Shown: one piece after another, positions 8,635 through 17,680 of the stretch
Numbering within the stretch: the stretch's first letter is position 1
Layout: the number at the start of each line of letters is the position of its first letter
NCBI GenBank assembly: GCA_021209625.1
Contig: JAJOHZ010000008.1
Location: 1 to 32,530, forward strand
DNA from: Erysipelotrichaceae bacterium
Lineage (GTDB): Bacteria; Bacillota_I; Bacilli_A; Erysipelotrichales; Erysipelotrichaceae
DNA length: 32,530 nucleotides
Direction of reading: 5' to 3'
Made by a program: the position numbers and the translations under genes
Notes under the pieces: generated by a model
What the model was told of the DNA's origin: nothing
Database searches by the model: none
The model's input: only the letters and a program-made list of their open reading frames with translations

Positions 8635-9827
8635 GTGTAGAACTGCTTGCTCCTGCTGGAGATTTACTGCGATTAAAAGTGGCTTTTGATTTTGGGGCTG
8701 ATGCGGTGTTCATTGGAGGGAAAGCTTTTTCTCTTCGAGCACGTGCATCCAATTTCACAATGGATGATATCCAACAAGGGGTCAACATTGCCCATGCTAG
8801 AGGAAAGAAACTGTTTGTGACAGTCAACATTGTACCTCATGAAGACAATTTTGAAGGCATTGAACAGTATCTTACCCAACTCAATGCTATGGGAGTGGAT
8901 GCGATCATTGTCGCAAGCATTGCGATGGGGAAAATCAGTAAAAGAATTGCCCCAAACATGGAAGTGCATATTTCAACTCAAGTCAGTGCAGCCAATGAAC
9001 ATGCTTTAAGATTTTATAAGTCCCTTGGTTTTGATCGTGTTGTACTCGCGCGTGAATGCTCTCTAGATGATGTCAGAACCATGGTGAATCTTAACATCTT
9101 ACCCATAGAAGTGTTTATTCATGGTGGAATGTGTGTCAATGTCTCTGGAAGATGCACCTTATCCAACCATATGTCACTACGTGATGCTAATCGTGGAGGA
9201 TGTGCTCAAAGCTGTCGTTGGAGATATGAATTGATGACTTTGGATGAACAGACCATAATCTCAAATCCTAACCTAACCTTCACGATGTCATCCAAAGATC
9301 TTAATGCTACTCCTCATCTTAAAGAATTATTGGAAATGAATGTGGCATCGTTAAAAATTGAAGGCCGTATGAAAAGTGAATATTACGTTGCGACCATTGT
9401 GAATGCTTATCGTCATTTCATTGATCATGTGGATGAGTTGGATGAAGACAATCATGTGGCTTCAACACTGGTTGAATTATCCAAAGCAGCATCACGTGCG
9501 ACCTTTGATGGGTTCTATAAGACATTACCTCATTCTTCATCCATCTTATATGGCATCAATGGGGGAGGAATCAATCAAGATTTTGTGGGTGTTGTACGTA
9601 AGATTGAAGGTGATCGCATGTGGGTTGAAGTGCGCAATGTGTTCAATGATCAAGACGTCTTGGAAGTATTTGGACCTAACCATGAGAATCGCCAGTGGAC
9701 TGTTAGTGATTTGAAGAATGAAGATGAAGAAAGCATTACTCGAGCTTACCAGCCCATGTCTTGGGTTTCAATGCCTTGTATTCATCCAATCGAAATTGAT
9801 GAGTTCATCAGAAAGGTCACGCCATGA
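8631..9827 (+). CDS. trhP2: TrhP2-like U32 family tRNA 5-hydroxyuridine synthesis protein
   Basis: This 398-aa U32 family protein acts with TrhP1 to hydroxylate U34 of tRNAs, supplying the precursor of mo5U/cmo5U wobble bases. It opens MSVELLAPAGDLLRLKVAF. The family signature E-x-F-x2-G-x-x-C-x4-G-x-C-x-x-S is seen as EVFIHGGMCVNVSGRCTLSN near residues 160-180, followed by GGCAQSCRWRYE, so four cysteines could hold an Fe-S cluster. GRMKSEYYVA and a short C-terminal beta domain (FVGVVRKIEGDRMWVEVRN) complete it. GGAGGC precedes the ATG, and both ends overlap neighbours by four bases. Older annotations call this collagenase or peptidase U32; no protease role is implied. Confidence 0.9.
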   Translation: MSVELLAPAGDLLRLKVAFDFGADAVFIGGKAFSLRARASNFTMDDIQQGVNIAHARGKKLFVTVNIVPHEDNFEGIEQYLTQLNAMGVDAIIVASIAMGKISKRIAPNMEVHISTQVSAANEHALRFYKSLGFDRVVLARECSLDDVRTMVNLNILPIEVFIHGGMCVNVSGRCTLSNHMSLRDANRGGCAQSCRWRYELMTLDEQTIISNPNLTFTMSSKDLNATPHLKELLEMNVASLKIEGRMKSEYYVATIVNAYRHFIDHVDELDEDNHVASTLVELSKAASRATFDGFYKTLPHSSSILYGINGGGINQDFVGVVRKIEGDRMWVEVRNVFNDQDVLEVFGPNHENRQWTVSDLKNEDEESITRAYQPMSWVSMPCIHPIEIDEFIRKVTP

Positions 9828-10522
9828 TTTTAGAAGGAGCACTCAGTGTTAAAGCCGCATTAACGTATCAACGACGTAAGATTCATGAAGTGATTCTTCC
9901 TTTAAAGTTATCCAAAGATCAAGCGTATATCTATCATCTTGCGAAGAAAAACAACATTAAAGTCAAGCAACTTGATGATGTCAGTCACTTAACCACTGGA
10001 AGAACCCATGGGGGTGTTTTGGCAGTGGTTGAAGCAATACCCTTCAATGTTCAACCTTCGTTTAAAGGATTGGTGTTAATTGTGGAAGGGGTGGATGATC
10101 CTTTCAACTTAGGCATGATTATGAGAACCACCGCCATCAGTGGATACACCACCATCATCACCAACACCAAAGACTTCTACATTCATGAAGCCACGATTGT
10201 AAAATCATCGGCAGGAATGAGTGAAGCCTTAGAATGGATTCGCAGTGATGATATTCCTGCATTACTTAAAACATTCAAAGCAAAGGGCTATCATACGTAT
10301 GCTGCTCAGCGCAGTGAACAATCTACGGCCTTTGATCGTATCAAATATCGTGTTCCAAGTGTTTTAGCAGTCGGTGGAGAGAAACGAGGGTTATCTAAAG
10401 ACATTCTTGAGTTATGTGATAACCATGTGGTGATTGAATATCCATCCAATCAACGAGTGGCATTGTCAGCCGTTTCCGCAACCTCCATCCTAACCTATCA
10501 CATCGGCCGTTCCAACTTATGA
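9824..10522 (+). CDS. rlmB: SpoU/TrmH family RNA 2'-O-methyltransferase (RlmB-like)
   Basis: This is a SAM-dependent SPOUT methyltransferase of 232 aa that probably methylates the ribose of a 23S rRNA guanosine. An N-terminal substrate-binding domain (ILEGALSVKAAL, GRTHGGVLAVVE) is followed by the three SpoU motifs: VEGVDDPFNLGMIMRTT with the key Asn and Arg (near 88-104), LAVGGEKRGLS (near 182), and ALSAVSATSILTYHI (near 210). The trefoil knot is therefore complete. It overlaps trhP2 by four bases, continuing an RNA-modification run. RlmB is the best guess; other TrmH paralogues that act on tRNA cannot be excluded. Confidence 0.88.
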   Translation: MILEGALSVKAALTYQRRKIHEVILPLKLSKDQAYIYHLAKKNNIKVKQLDDVSHLTTGRTHGGVLAVVEAIPFNVQPSFKGLVLIVEGVDDPFNLGMIMRTTAISGYTTIITNTKDFYIHEATIVKSSAGMSEALEWIRSDDIPALLKTFKAKGYHTYAAQRSEQSTAFDRIKYRVPSVLAVGGEKRGLSKDILELCDNHVVIEYPSNQRVALSAVSATSILTYHIGRSNL

Positions 10523-10528
10523 TATACT
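10520..10528 (+). promoter_or_regulatory. Extended -10 promoter placing nadE as a leaderless transcript
   Basis: TGATATACT is an extended -10 box ending 7 nt before the nadE ATG at 10536, so the expected transcript start falls on or next to the initiation codon. No Shine-Dalgarno sequence lies before the ATG (TTATCTAT). The -35 region is weak. Confidence 0.45.
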
Positions 10529-10535
10529 TATCTAT

Positions 10536-12355
10536 ATGAAACTAAACATTGCCTTAGGACAAATTCGAGTTAAAGCGGGTCACATTCAAGATAATGTCAA
10601 TGCGATGCTTGACATGATTCAAGAAGCCAAACAAGCAGGCAAAGACATGATTGTCTTTCCAGAAATGTGCATCAGTGGGTACATCTTAGCGGATCGTTAC
10701 AATGATCAGGCCTTTTTAAGCTATGCGTATTCCATGAATCAGAAAATCCTTGAACAATCAGAAGATATCATCATTGTCTGGGGAAACATTGGATTATCAA
10801 TTCATGGTGAACCAATCACAGGTCATGATGGTCGCTTTGGACGATTTAATGCAGCTTATATGGCTTATCAAAAGCAATATGTCTTAAGAGAAAACGGGGA
10901 TAATATCCCACAAGTGAAGACACTCCTTCCTAATTATCGTATCTTTGATGATGCACGCTATTTTTTAAGTTCTTTAGATCTCAAGCAAAAACACTCCCTT
11001 GATTTCTTTTCTCCATTCATTGTGACCATTAAAGATGAAACCTATCGTATTGGTTTAGAAGTATGTGAAGATTTATGGAGTCAAGATTATGGTGTCAATC
11101 CAACACTGAGTTGGGTGAATGCGGGTGTAGATTTAATCATCAATGTGTCTGCTTCACCTTGGACGCTCAATAAAGAATCATCACGTTTTAAAGCCTTAAA
11201 GCATCATCACCAACAAGCCCAATCTTTCCCTTACTTCATTTACGTGAATCAAGTGGGATTTCAAAACAATGGGAAGAATGTGATTGGATTTGATGGTGGT
11301 TCCATGATGTTGGATCCTTCACTTCGACCTCTCTTACAAGGCAATGATGATTTTAAAGCTGAGTGTGTGATGTCCAATCACCCTAACAACGCTCCACAAT
11401 CAAAGTTATTAAGTGGACTCATTGAAGCGGTTAAGTGCTTTGATGAAGAAGTTCTTCCTTTTAAACCAAAATGGATTGTTGGATTATCAGGTGGACTAGA
11501 CAGTTCAATTGGTGCCACCCTCCTTACCATGGCCCTTGGAAAAGAGCGAGTCATTGGAGTTAATATGGCGACACAATATAACTCGTTAGCCACCATTTCC
11601 AATGCACAAACATTAGCTAAAAAAACTAGATATTCATTACAGTGAAGGAAGCATTGAACCACTGGTGAGACTAACCCATGAAGTCAGTGAAGCCTTTGGA
11701 TTTGAACTCACCAGTTCGTTAGCGCAAGAAAATGCTCAATCTCGCATTCGGGGACATTTACTTTCAAGTATCGCCTCAAGTGTTGGAGGTGTGATTCTTA
11801 ACAATGCTAATAAAGTAGAAACAGCACTAGGCTATACAACACTGTATGGAGATACCATAGGAGCATTAGCTCCGTTGGGAGACTGCACTAAGCTACAGCT
11901 CTTTGAATTGGCCAATGAACTAAACAACTTATTCAATGATGAAATTATTCCTTATAATTTAATTGGACAAATCAGTGATCAAGGGGTAACGTTTGAACTC
12001 CCTCCAAGTGCTGAACTCAAAGATAAACAAGTGGATCCAATGAAATGGGGATACCATGATGCTTTAGGTAAGGTTATTAACAGAGTACCCTGTTTTCAAC
12101 TTTCTGAGTTTGAAAACCAAGTTAAAGCACACAGTGTAAAAAGATCAAAACCTTGCTTTCTGGTTACAAGTCTATGGATTAGACCAAGATAATCAAGCAT
12201 TTAAAGATGATATGCGATGGTTTAAACGAAGTGTGAATCAGGCTGTATTTAAACGCATTCAAATGCCACCCATTGTGTTAATCTCACGTGGAGCCTTTGG
12301 TTATGATTATCGAGAAACACAAGGAATGTTTGAGGAGGAACACCATGAAGATTAA
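10536..12355 (+). CDS. nadE: Glutamine-dependent NAD+ synthetase, interrupted by two +1 A frameshifts
   Basis: The last step of NAD+ synthesis: ATP-driven amidation of nicotinate adenine dinucleotide, with ammonia from glutamine. The N-terminal nitrilase-type glutaminase has its Glu43 (VFPEMCISGY), Lys128 (KTLLPNY) and Cys177 (GLEVCEDLW). The synthetase domain has the ATP loop GLSGGLDSS (318-324). The track splits it at 11645 and 12192. Removing one A from the seven-A run at 11619-11625 gives AKKLDIHYSEGSIEPL. Removing one from the five-A run at 12138-12142 gives SVKDQNLAFWLQVYGLDQ and runs to a TAA at 12355. The restored protein is 605 aa, a normal size, with conserved C-terminal MPPIVLISRGAFGYDYRE. 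All active-site residues are intact, so the breaks look like errors. It overlaps the next gene by 11 nt. Confidence 0.9.
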
Positions 12356-13478
12356 ATTTGAACCCAACCTACAAAATACAATCATTGGATTCACGGTATC
12401 AGGTATTTTGATTGTGCTCTTTACATGGACATTAATGAATATTGGAAGTGTTATTGCGATCATCAAACAACTTACAGGGTTACTGTTACCTTTTATCTTT
12501 GGGTTCGCATTGGCTTTCCTTGTGGCTCCATTACAAAATTTCATTGAAAAGAAATTATTCAAATCACTTCCAATCAAACATAAGGCAAAACGAATCATCT
12601 CTACCTTTACTTCACTCTTTATTACCCTCAGTGCTTTGTTTGGTTTATTTCTTGTGGTAACACCACAACTCATTTCATCACTCAACACCCTTGTGGATCA
12701 AATACCATCCTACATTGAGTCAACAACCTTATTCATCAATCAACTTATTACCCAACTTAACATTAAATCTGAAGTCAGTGCACTACTTCAAGACATCAGT
12801 GAAGATGTGTTGCAATCCATCAGTCAACTTGGAAGAGAAGTGTTACCCAACATCTTATCCATGAGTATTAATATGTTAACCTTCCTTTTTAGGTTGATTG
12901 TTGGTATCTTCATTGCGGTTTACATGCTTCTAGAGAAAGAGCGATTTTCCAATCAAATTGCGAAGTTTGTGCTTGCGATTGCATCTAAAGAGGACGCTTT
13001 TATCATCTTTAAAGTATCTAACCTTGCCAAAGATAAATTCAACCAATTCATTTATGGTAAAACCATAGACTCCATCATTGTGGGAATTCTTTCATTCATC
13101 GTAATGAGCGTCTTACAATGGCCATATGCTTTGCTTATCTCAGTGATTGTGGGAATCACAAACATGATTCCTGTTTTTGGTCCTTTTATTGGAGCTGTAC
13201 CAGGATTCCTTATATTGTTTATAGTTTCACCCACTACAGCGTTGTGGTTCATTCTCTTTATCATCATTCTTCAACAAATCGATGGTAATTACATTGGTCC
13301 AAAAATTTTAGGTGATTCTTTAGGTCTTCCTACTCTATGGATTATGTTTGCGATTATTGTGGGAGGAGGATTGTTTGGAGTATTAGGCATGTTTTTAGGG
13401 GTTCCTATCTTTGCGGTCATCTATGTGATTGTGAAGGAAACCATTCAATTAAAACTAAAAAATAAAGGCATTGAATAA
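12345..13478 (+). CDS. AI-2E family (PF01594) membrane transporter
   Basis: This 377-aa protein has about eight membrane spans and a large extracytoplasmic loop (roughly residues 90-190) rich in amphipathic helix. Family-typical segments are LLPFIFGFALAFLVAPLQNF, the NKFN-like FNQFIYGKTIDSIIVG, MIPVFGPFIGAVPG, and GNYIGPKILGDSLGLPTLW. Members export autoinducer-2 or act as Na+(Li+)/H+ antiporters, so the substrate is open. The ORF track start at 12288 is inside nadE. ATG 12345 with GAGGAGG upstream is correct and overlaps the nadE stop. A strong terminator follows. Confidence 0.88.
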   Translation: MKIKFEPNLQNTIIGFTVSGILIVLFTWTLMNIGSVIAIIKQLTGLLLPFIFGFALAFLVAPLQNFIEKKLFKSLPIKHKAKRIISTFTSLFITLSALFGLFLVVTPQLISSLNTLVDQIPSYIESTTLFINQLITQLNIKSEVSALLQDISEDVLQSISQLGREVLPNILSMSINMLTFLFRLIVGIFIAVYMLLEKERFSNQIAKFVLAIASKEDAFIIFKVSNLAKDKFNQFIYGKTIDSIIVGILSFIVMSVLQWPYALLISVIVGITNMIPVFGPFIGAVPGFLILFIVSPTTALWFILFIIILQQIDGNYIGPKILGDSLGLPTLWIMFAIIVGGGLFGVLGMFLGVPIFAVIYVIVKETIQLKLKNKGIE

Positions 13479-13480
13479 AG

Positions 13481-13515
13481 AAAACCACTTGGGTGTTAGT
13501 CCAAGTGGTTTTTAT
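13481..13515. terminator. Bidirectional rho-independent terminator
   Basis: A perfect 12-bp stem, AAAACCACTTGG paired with CCAAGTGGTTTT, lies between the convergent AI-2E transporter and glnN genes. It is flanked by A- and T-rich tracts that serve both directions. Confidence 0.88.
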
Positions 13516-15576
13516 TTAGAAACTAAACAATAAATCAGTATAGGTCGGGATTGGATACAAACTGTGATCCATGAGTGATTCAATACGATCAGCCACTTCA
13601 CGACATTTAATCATATGAGGACGAACAATGTCATTAAAGAGTTTGCCTTTAGCACGAATATCATCCATGGTATGTGCTTCATCCACCAACAACATCAACG
13701 TCTTCACTAAATCATAAGCATCATCGACTAAAGCTGTTAGCTCACTCACTTTTTCATCAGCGAAGCGGGATTTCACTAAAGATGTTTGATGAATGTCTTT
13801 GAGAGTTGCAGGAAGAATGTATTTAAGTAACATTTCACTTAATGAACGTGCTTCAAACAACACGGCTTTAAAGAATTGATCATGAAGAATTTCAACACGA
13901 GCATGCACTTCTTTATCATTGTATACTCCTTGACGAGCAAACATGGCTAAGGTTGCTGGGTCTAAGTAGGAATCAATGGATTCATTGAATGATTTGATGT
14001 TTGGTAATCCACGACGTGCTGCTTCTTCAACCCATGCTTGAGAGTAACCATCACCAGAGAAAAGAATACGTTCATGCTTATTGAATCGAGAGATTAACAC
14101 ATCCAAGACACTTTCTTTAAGATCCTTTTTACTGGATTCAATTTCATTGGCAATCAGTGCTAACTCATCCGCTAAAGCCGCATTAAGAATGGTGTTGGTT
14201 GTGGCTGCAGAACGAGAAGAACCCACCATTCTAAATTCAAATTTAGATCCTGTGAAGGCAAATGGGGAAGTACGGTTACGATCAGAGAATTCCTTTGGCA
14301 TTTCTTTTAAGTTTGACAGTGGGGAATGAACTTCACGTGTTTTGGTGATGCTAGCAACACCAGTCGCTAATGAGCGAAGTAAGTCTTCCAAGGTTGAACC
14401 CAAGTAAATGGATATAATCGCAGGAGGGGCTTCATTGGCTCCTAAACGATGATCATTACCAGCTCCTGAAGCAGACATACGAAGAAGTGTGGGGTATTTA
14501 TCAACGGTAGCCATGACTGCTACCACAAACACTAAGAAGCGAAGGTTGCTGCCAGGTTCATCACTTGGATCAAACAAGTTAAGCCCAGTGTCGGTTTGTA
14601 AGGACCAGTTATTGTGTTTACCCGATCCATTGATGCCTGCGAATGGTTTTTCATGAAGTAAGCATTCAAGACCATGTTTCTTTGCTGTTTTCTTAAGAAT
14701 ATCCATGATTAATTGGTTTTGATCAATCGCAATGTGTGTAGGTGAATACATAGGAACAATCTCAAATTGATTAAAAGCCACTTCATTATGCTCGACTTTA
14801 GAATAGATCCCTAGCTCCCAACACGCCTTATTCACATCTTCCATGAAAGCATTCACATTCTCAGAAATTGATCCAAAGTAATGATCTTCAGAATCTTGTC
14901 CTTTAGCAGGAGCTTGCCCAATTAAAGTACGACCAGTGAGTTTTAAATCAAGACGTTGTTTAAATAAGTTCGCATCAACTAAGAAGTATTCTTGTTCTTG
15001 ACCAAGATTTGGGGTTACCCCTTTAACTTCTTTATCACCTAAAAGATGTAGAACACGTGTAGCTTCTTTTGATAATGCGCGCATTGAACGTAATAATGGT
15101 GTTTTCTTGTCTAAGGCTTCTCCGTTGAAAGAGACAAAGACACTAGGAATGCAAAGCACATGCCCACGGATGAAGGCGGGAGAGGTAATATCCCAATAGG
15201 TGTATCCACGAGCTTCAAAAGTTGCTCTTAAGCCACCTGATGGGAAAGATGAACCATCAGCCTCACCTTTAATGAGTGATTTACCTGAAAAACGAGTGAT
15301 TGGAACCCCATTGTCATTGGATTCTAAGAAGGCATCGTGTTTTTCAGCAGTGTTTCCAGTCATGGGTTGAAACCAGTGAGAATAGTGAGTTGCCCCATTT
15401 TCAATGGCCCATGTTTTCATGACGTGTGCTATTGCATCGGCTACAGCAGGATCAAGTGGTTTCTCATGAGCTAAAGCTTCTTTCCATAGTTCATAGATAG
15501 GTCGAGGTAAACGATCTTTAAGTACCTTGTTGTGACAGAGGTTCTTTCCAAAAGCATCAATACTTGAGTTGTGCAT
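13516..15576 (-). CDS. glnN: Type III glutamine synthetase (GSIII)
   Basis: This enzyme makes glutamine from glutamate, ammonia and ATP. At 686 aa it is near the GSIII length of about 700-730 and much longer than GSI. Signature segments in order are GGLRATFEARGYTYWDITSP, NEVAFNQFEIVPMYSPTHIA, GINGSGKHNNWSLQTDTG (ammonium/glutamate site region), MSASGAGNDHRLGANEAPPA, and NRTSPFAFTGSKFEFRM, which carries the catalytic Arg. It ends in the GSIII-specific helical C-terminal domain. AAGGATG lies about 9 nt before the ATG and a TATTAT -10-like box is just upstream. It has its own terminator on each side, so it is a single-gene unit. No nitrogen regulator gene is visible nearby. Confidence 0.96.
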   Translation of the reverse strand: MHNSSIDAFGKNLCHNKVLKDRLPRPIYELWKEALAHEKPLDPAVADAIAHVMKTWAIENGATHYSHWFQPMTGNTAEKHDAFLESNDNGVPITRFSGKSLIKGEADGSSFPSGGLRATFEARGYTYWDITSPAFIRGHVLCIPSVFVSFNGEALDKKTPLLRSMRALSKEATRVLHLLGDKEVKGVTPNLGQEQEYFLVDANLFKQRLDLKLTGRTLIGQAPAKGQDSEDHYFGSISENVNAFMEDVNKACWELGIYSKVEHNEVAFNQFEIVPMYSPTHIAIDQNQLIMDILKKTAKKHGLECLLHEKPFAGINGSGKHNNWSLQTDTGLNLFDPSDEPGSNLRFLVFVVAVMATVDKYPTLLRMSASGAGNDHRLGANEAPPAIISIYLGSTLEDLLRSLATGVASITKTREVHSPLSNLKEMPKEFSDRNRTSPFAFTGSKFEFRMVGSSRSAATTNTILNAALADELALIANEIESSKKDLKESVLDVLISRFNKHERILFSGDGYSQAWVEEAARRGLPNIKSFNESIDSYLDPATLAMFARQGVYNDKEVHARVEILHDQFFKAVLFEARSLSEMLLKYILPATLKDIHQTSLVKSRFADEKVSELTALVDDAYDLVKTLMLLVDEAHTMDDIRAKGKLFNDIVRPHMIKCREVADRIESLMDHSLYPIPTYTDLLFSF

Positions 15577-15651
15577 AATTTATTCATCCTTGCATAATAT
15601 GGAAGTATTTTAGAGGAAAGATGATAAGAATGCAAGAATTTTTTAATAAAA

Positions 15652-15683
15652 AAAGCGTTTAATGTTGATTAAACGCTTTAATC
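15652..15683 (-). terminator. Rho-independent terminator of the NifU-domain gene
   Basis: The stem AAAGCGTTTAAT / ATTAAACGCTTT (loop GTTG at 15664-15667) is followed on the minus strand by a run of T. It lies just after the NifU-domain stop and before the glnN promoter region. Confidence 0.85.
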
Positions 15684-15923
15684 TTAATCTTCGACTAGGA
15701 CAACCTCAGTCACAAAGGGAATTTCATCCGTTAAAATTGCTTCTACTCCCATTTTATATGTTGTATCGGTTGCACCACATCCCACGCATGCTCCAAGCAA
15801 TCGTAGTGTGACAACACCTTCATCGTTGACGTCCACAAATTCAACATCTCCACCATCGCGTTGAATATAAGGTCTGATCTTTTCGATGGTATCTGCAATT
15901 TGGTCGATATATTGTTCTCTCAC
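15684..15923 (-). CDS. NifU C-terminal-domain Fe-S cluster scaffold protein
   Basis: This 79-aa protein consists of a single NifU/NfuA C-terminal domain, which carries and delivers Fe-S clusters to client proteins. The key motif is GACVGCGATDTTYKMGVE with C-x2-C, preceded by the family-typical IRPYIQRDGGDVEFV. The ORF track extends it to 16022. GTG 15923 is the true start, as a strong AAGGAGGTG lies just upstream and the domain begins there. Several Fe-S proteins are encoded nearby (RnfC, RnfB, TrhP2), but it forms its own transcription unit. It is divergent from the S1-domain gene. Confidence 0.9.
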   Translation of the reverse strand: MREQYIDQIADTIEKIRPYIQRDGGDVEFVDVNDEGVVTLRLLGACVGCGATDTTYKMGVEAILTDEIPFVTEVVLVED

Positions 15924-15970
15924 AAGACACCTCCTTATGAACGTTATTATAGCACAAAGCATAAAGTGAG

Positions 15971-15981
15971 TGTGATATAAT
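15971..15981 (+). promoter_or_regulatory. Extended -10 promoter for the S1 protein / pgi operon
   Basis: TGTGATATAAT is an extended -10 box lying 24 nt before the ATG at 16005, with a GAGG ribosome site between them. No convincing -35 box is seen. Confidence 0.5.
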
Positions 15982-16004
15982 GTCTTCGAACATGAGGTAG
16001 TGGT

Positions 16005-16367
16005 ATGTATAAAGTTGGACAAGTGGTTGTGGGCAAAATTAGTGGCATTCAGCCTTATGGGGCGTTTGTTGTGATTGATGATAACACAACCGGTCTAATA
16101 CATATTTCTGAGATGAGCGATTACTTCGTTAAGGACATTGGGTTGTATGTTCAACTCAATGATCAAGTGTACTTGAAAGTCCTTGAAGTGTCTGAAGATG
16201 GTCGTCAACTCAAATTGTCACTTAAAGCGGTGTATCAACGTCCTTTAAGACGATTTAGAGCGCGTGAATTAAACCAACGATTACCGCAAAGTCATCTTGG
16301 GTTTAAATCTTTAGCTCAAAAACTACCTGGATGGATTACACAATGGAAAGGGAAATACCATGATTAA
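16005..16367 (+). CDS. S1-domain RNA-binding protein (YugI/GSP13/CvfD family)
   Basis: This 120-aa protein begins with one S1 OB-fold RNA-binding domain (residues about 3-75): VGQVVVGKISGIQPYGAFVVI, TGLIHISEMS, and LKVLEVSEDGRQLKLSLK. A basic tail follows (YQRPLRRFRARELNQR). The size and layout match YugI/general stress protein 13 and CvfD of Bacillota, which associate with ribosomes and influence translation. GAGG lies ahead of the ATG. Its 3' end overlaps pgi by 8 nt, so it likely leads a two-gene operon. Confidence 0.85.
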   Translation: MYKVGQVVVGKISGIQPYGAFVVIDDNTTGLIHISEMSDYFVKDIGLYVQLNDQVYLKVLEVSEDGRQLKLSLKAVYQRPLRRFRARELNQRLPQSHLGFKSLAQKLPGWITQWKGKYHD

Positions 16368-17629
16368 AGTTGATTTAACACATGCTAAATTAGCATCCTC
16401 CATCTTTGACAAGCAAAAGGATGTTTCACGCATTCACACCTGGATTCATGAGAAATCATACAAAGGAAGTGATTACTTAGGTTGGGTGGATTGGCCACTT
16501 AACTACGATAAAGAAGAGTTTGAACGCGTCATCAAAGCAGCCAATACCATTAGAGATAAAGCAGATGTCTTACTTGTGTGTGGTGTGGGTGGTTCTTATC
16601 TAGGAGCACGTGCAGCCATAGAGTTTGTGAAAGGACTCTATGATGAAAGTTCACCAAAGATCTATTATGTAGGTAACACCTTCTCATCCACAGCGTTACT
16701 TCAAATCTTTAAAAACATTGAAGGTAAATCCGTCTATGTGAATGTCATTTCCAAGTCTGGAACAACCACTGAAACAGCTTTGGCCTTCAGAATGATTCGC
16801 TTAAAAATGGAAGAATGGTATGGAGACGATGCAAAACATCGTATCTTTGCAACAACGGATAAAGCAAGAGGAACACTAAAACAACTTTCCAATCAAATGG
16901 GATATGAAACTTTCACCATTCCAGATGATGTAGGCGGTCGTTATTCTGTCTTCACTTCTGTTGGATTACTTCCAATTGCTGCTGCTGGAGTGGATGTTCG
17001 TGCACTCATGAAGGGTTCACTTGATGCGTATCATGATTTAAATACAGATGATTTAGCCCTTAATCCTGCATATCAATATGCAGTGGCTCGCAAGCTTCTT
17101 GAAGAAAGTGGAAAATCAGTTGAAATTATGGTTTCTTATGAAAGTCATTTTGCGATGCTAGCTGAGTGGTGGAAACAACTCTTTGGTGAATCAGAAGGTA
17201 AAGAAGGCAAAGGATTATTCCCTGCTTCGGTCATTAACTCTACTGATTTACACTCCATGGGACAATTTATTCAAGAAGGGAAAAAAGTCTTCTTTGAATC
17301 CGTGCTTCGTGTGAAAGATGTTTTATTGGATGGCAGCGTATTAGTCAGTGAAAATGATACCGATCAAAATCAATTACTTGGCAGGAAAGTCATTACATTG
17401 GGTGAACCAACAAGCACTTTTAGGAACACTCTCAGCCCATGTGAATGAAGGAAATGTTCCAAATATTCTTATTGATATTCCAAAGCATGATGCATATACC
17501 TTTGGTTATCTCATCTACTTCTACTTCAAAGCAGTTGCAATGAGTGTATACATGGATGATGTAAATCCATTTGATCAACCAGGTGTTGAAGTGTATAAAC
17601 GTAACATGTTTAAATTGTTAGGAAAATAA
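16360..17629 (+). CDS. pgi: Glucose-6-phosphate isomerase, interrupted by a +1 A frameshift
   Basis: This enzyme interconverts glucose 6-phosphate and fructose 6-phosphate in glycolysis and gluconeogenesis. The sugar-phosphate-binding segments are [14 protein letters not shown] (near 67-80) and [15 protein letters not shown] (near 128-142). [29 protein letters not shown] and [11 protein letters not shown] follow in family order. The track splits it at 17448 and 17348. Removing one A from the four-A run at 17366-17369 gives [21 protein letters not shown], matching the conserved end, for 422 aa. As a central glycolytic enzyme with all motifs intact, it is unlikely to be a true pseudogene. A terminator follows the stop. 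Confidence 0.93.
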
Positions 17630-17646
17630 AATCAAAGTTTAACTAA

Positions 17647-17680
17647 AAAGACTAGCGAAATCAGAATCGCTAGTCTTTGT
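17647..17680. terminator. Bidirectional rho-independent terminator
   Basis: A perfect 12-bp stem, AAAGACTAGCGA paired with TCGCTAGTCTTT, lies between the convergent pgi and apbE genes, with A-rich and T-rich flanks. Confidence 0.88.

Noticed and set aside
15924-16022. N-terminal extension of the NifU-domain ORF
   Set aside because: The extension overlaps the divergent promoter and the S1 gene start. A strong AAGGAGGTG directly precedes GTG 15923, where the domain begins.
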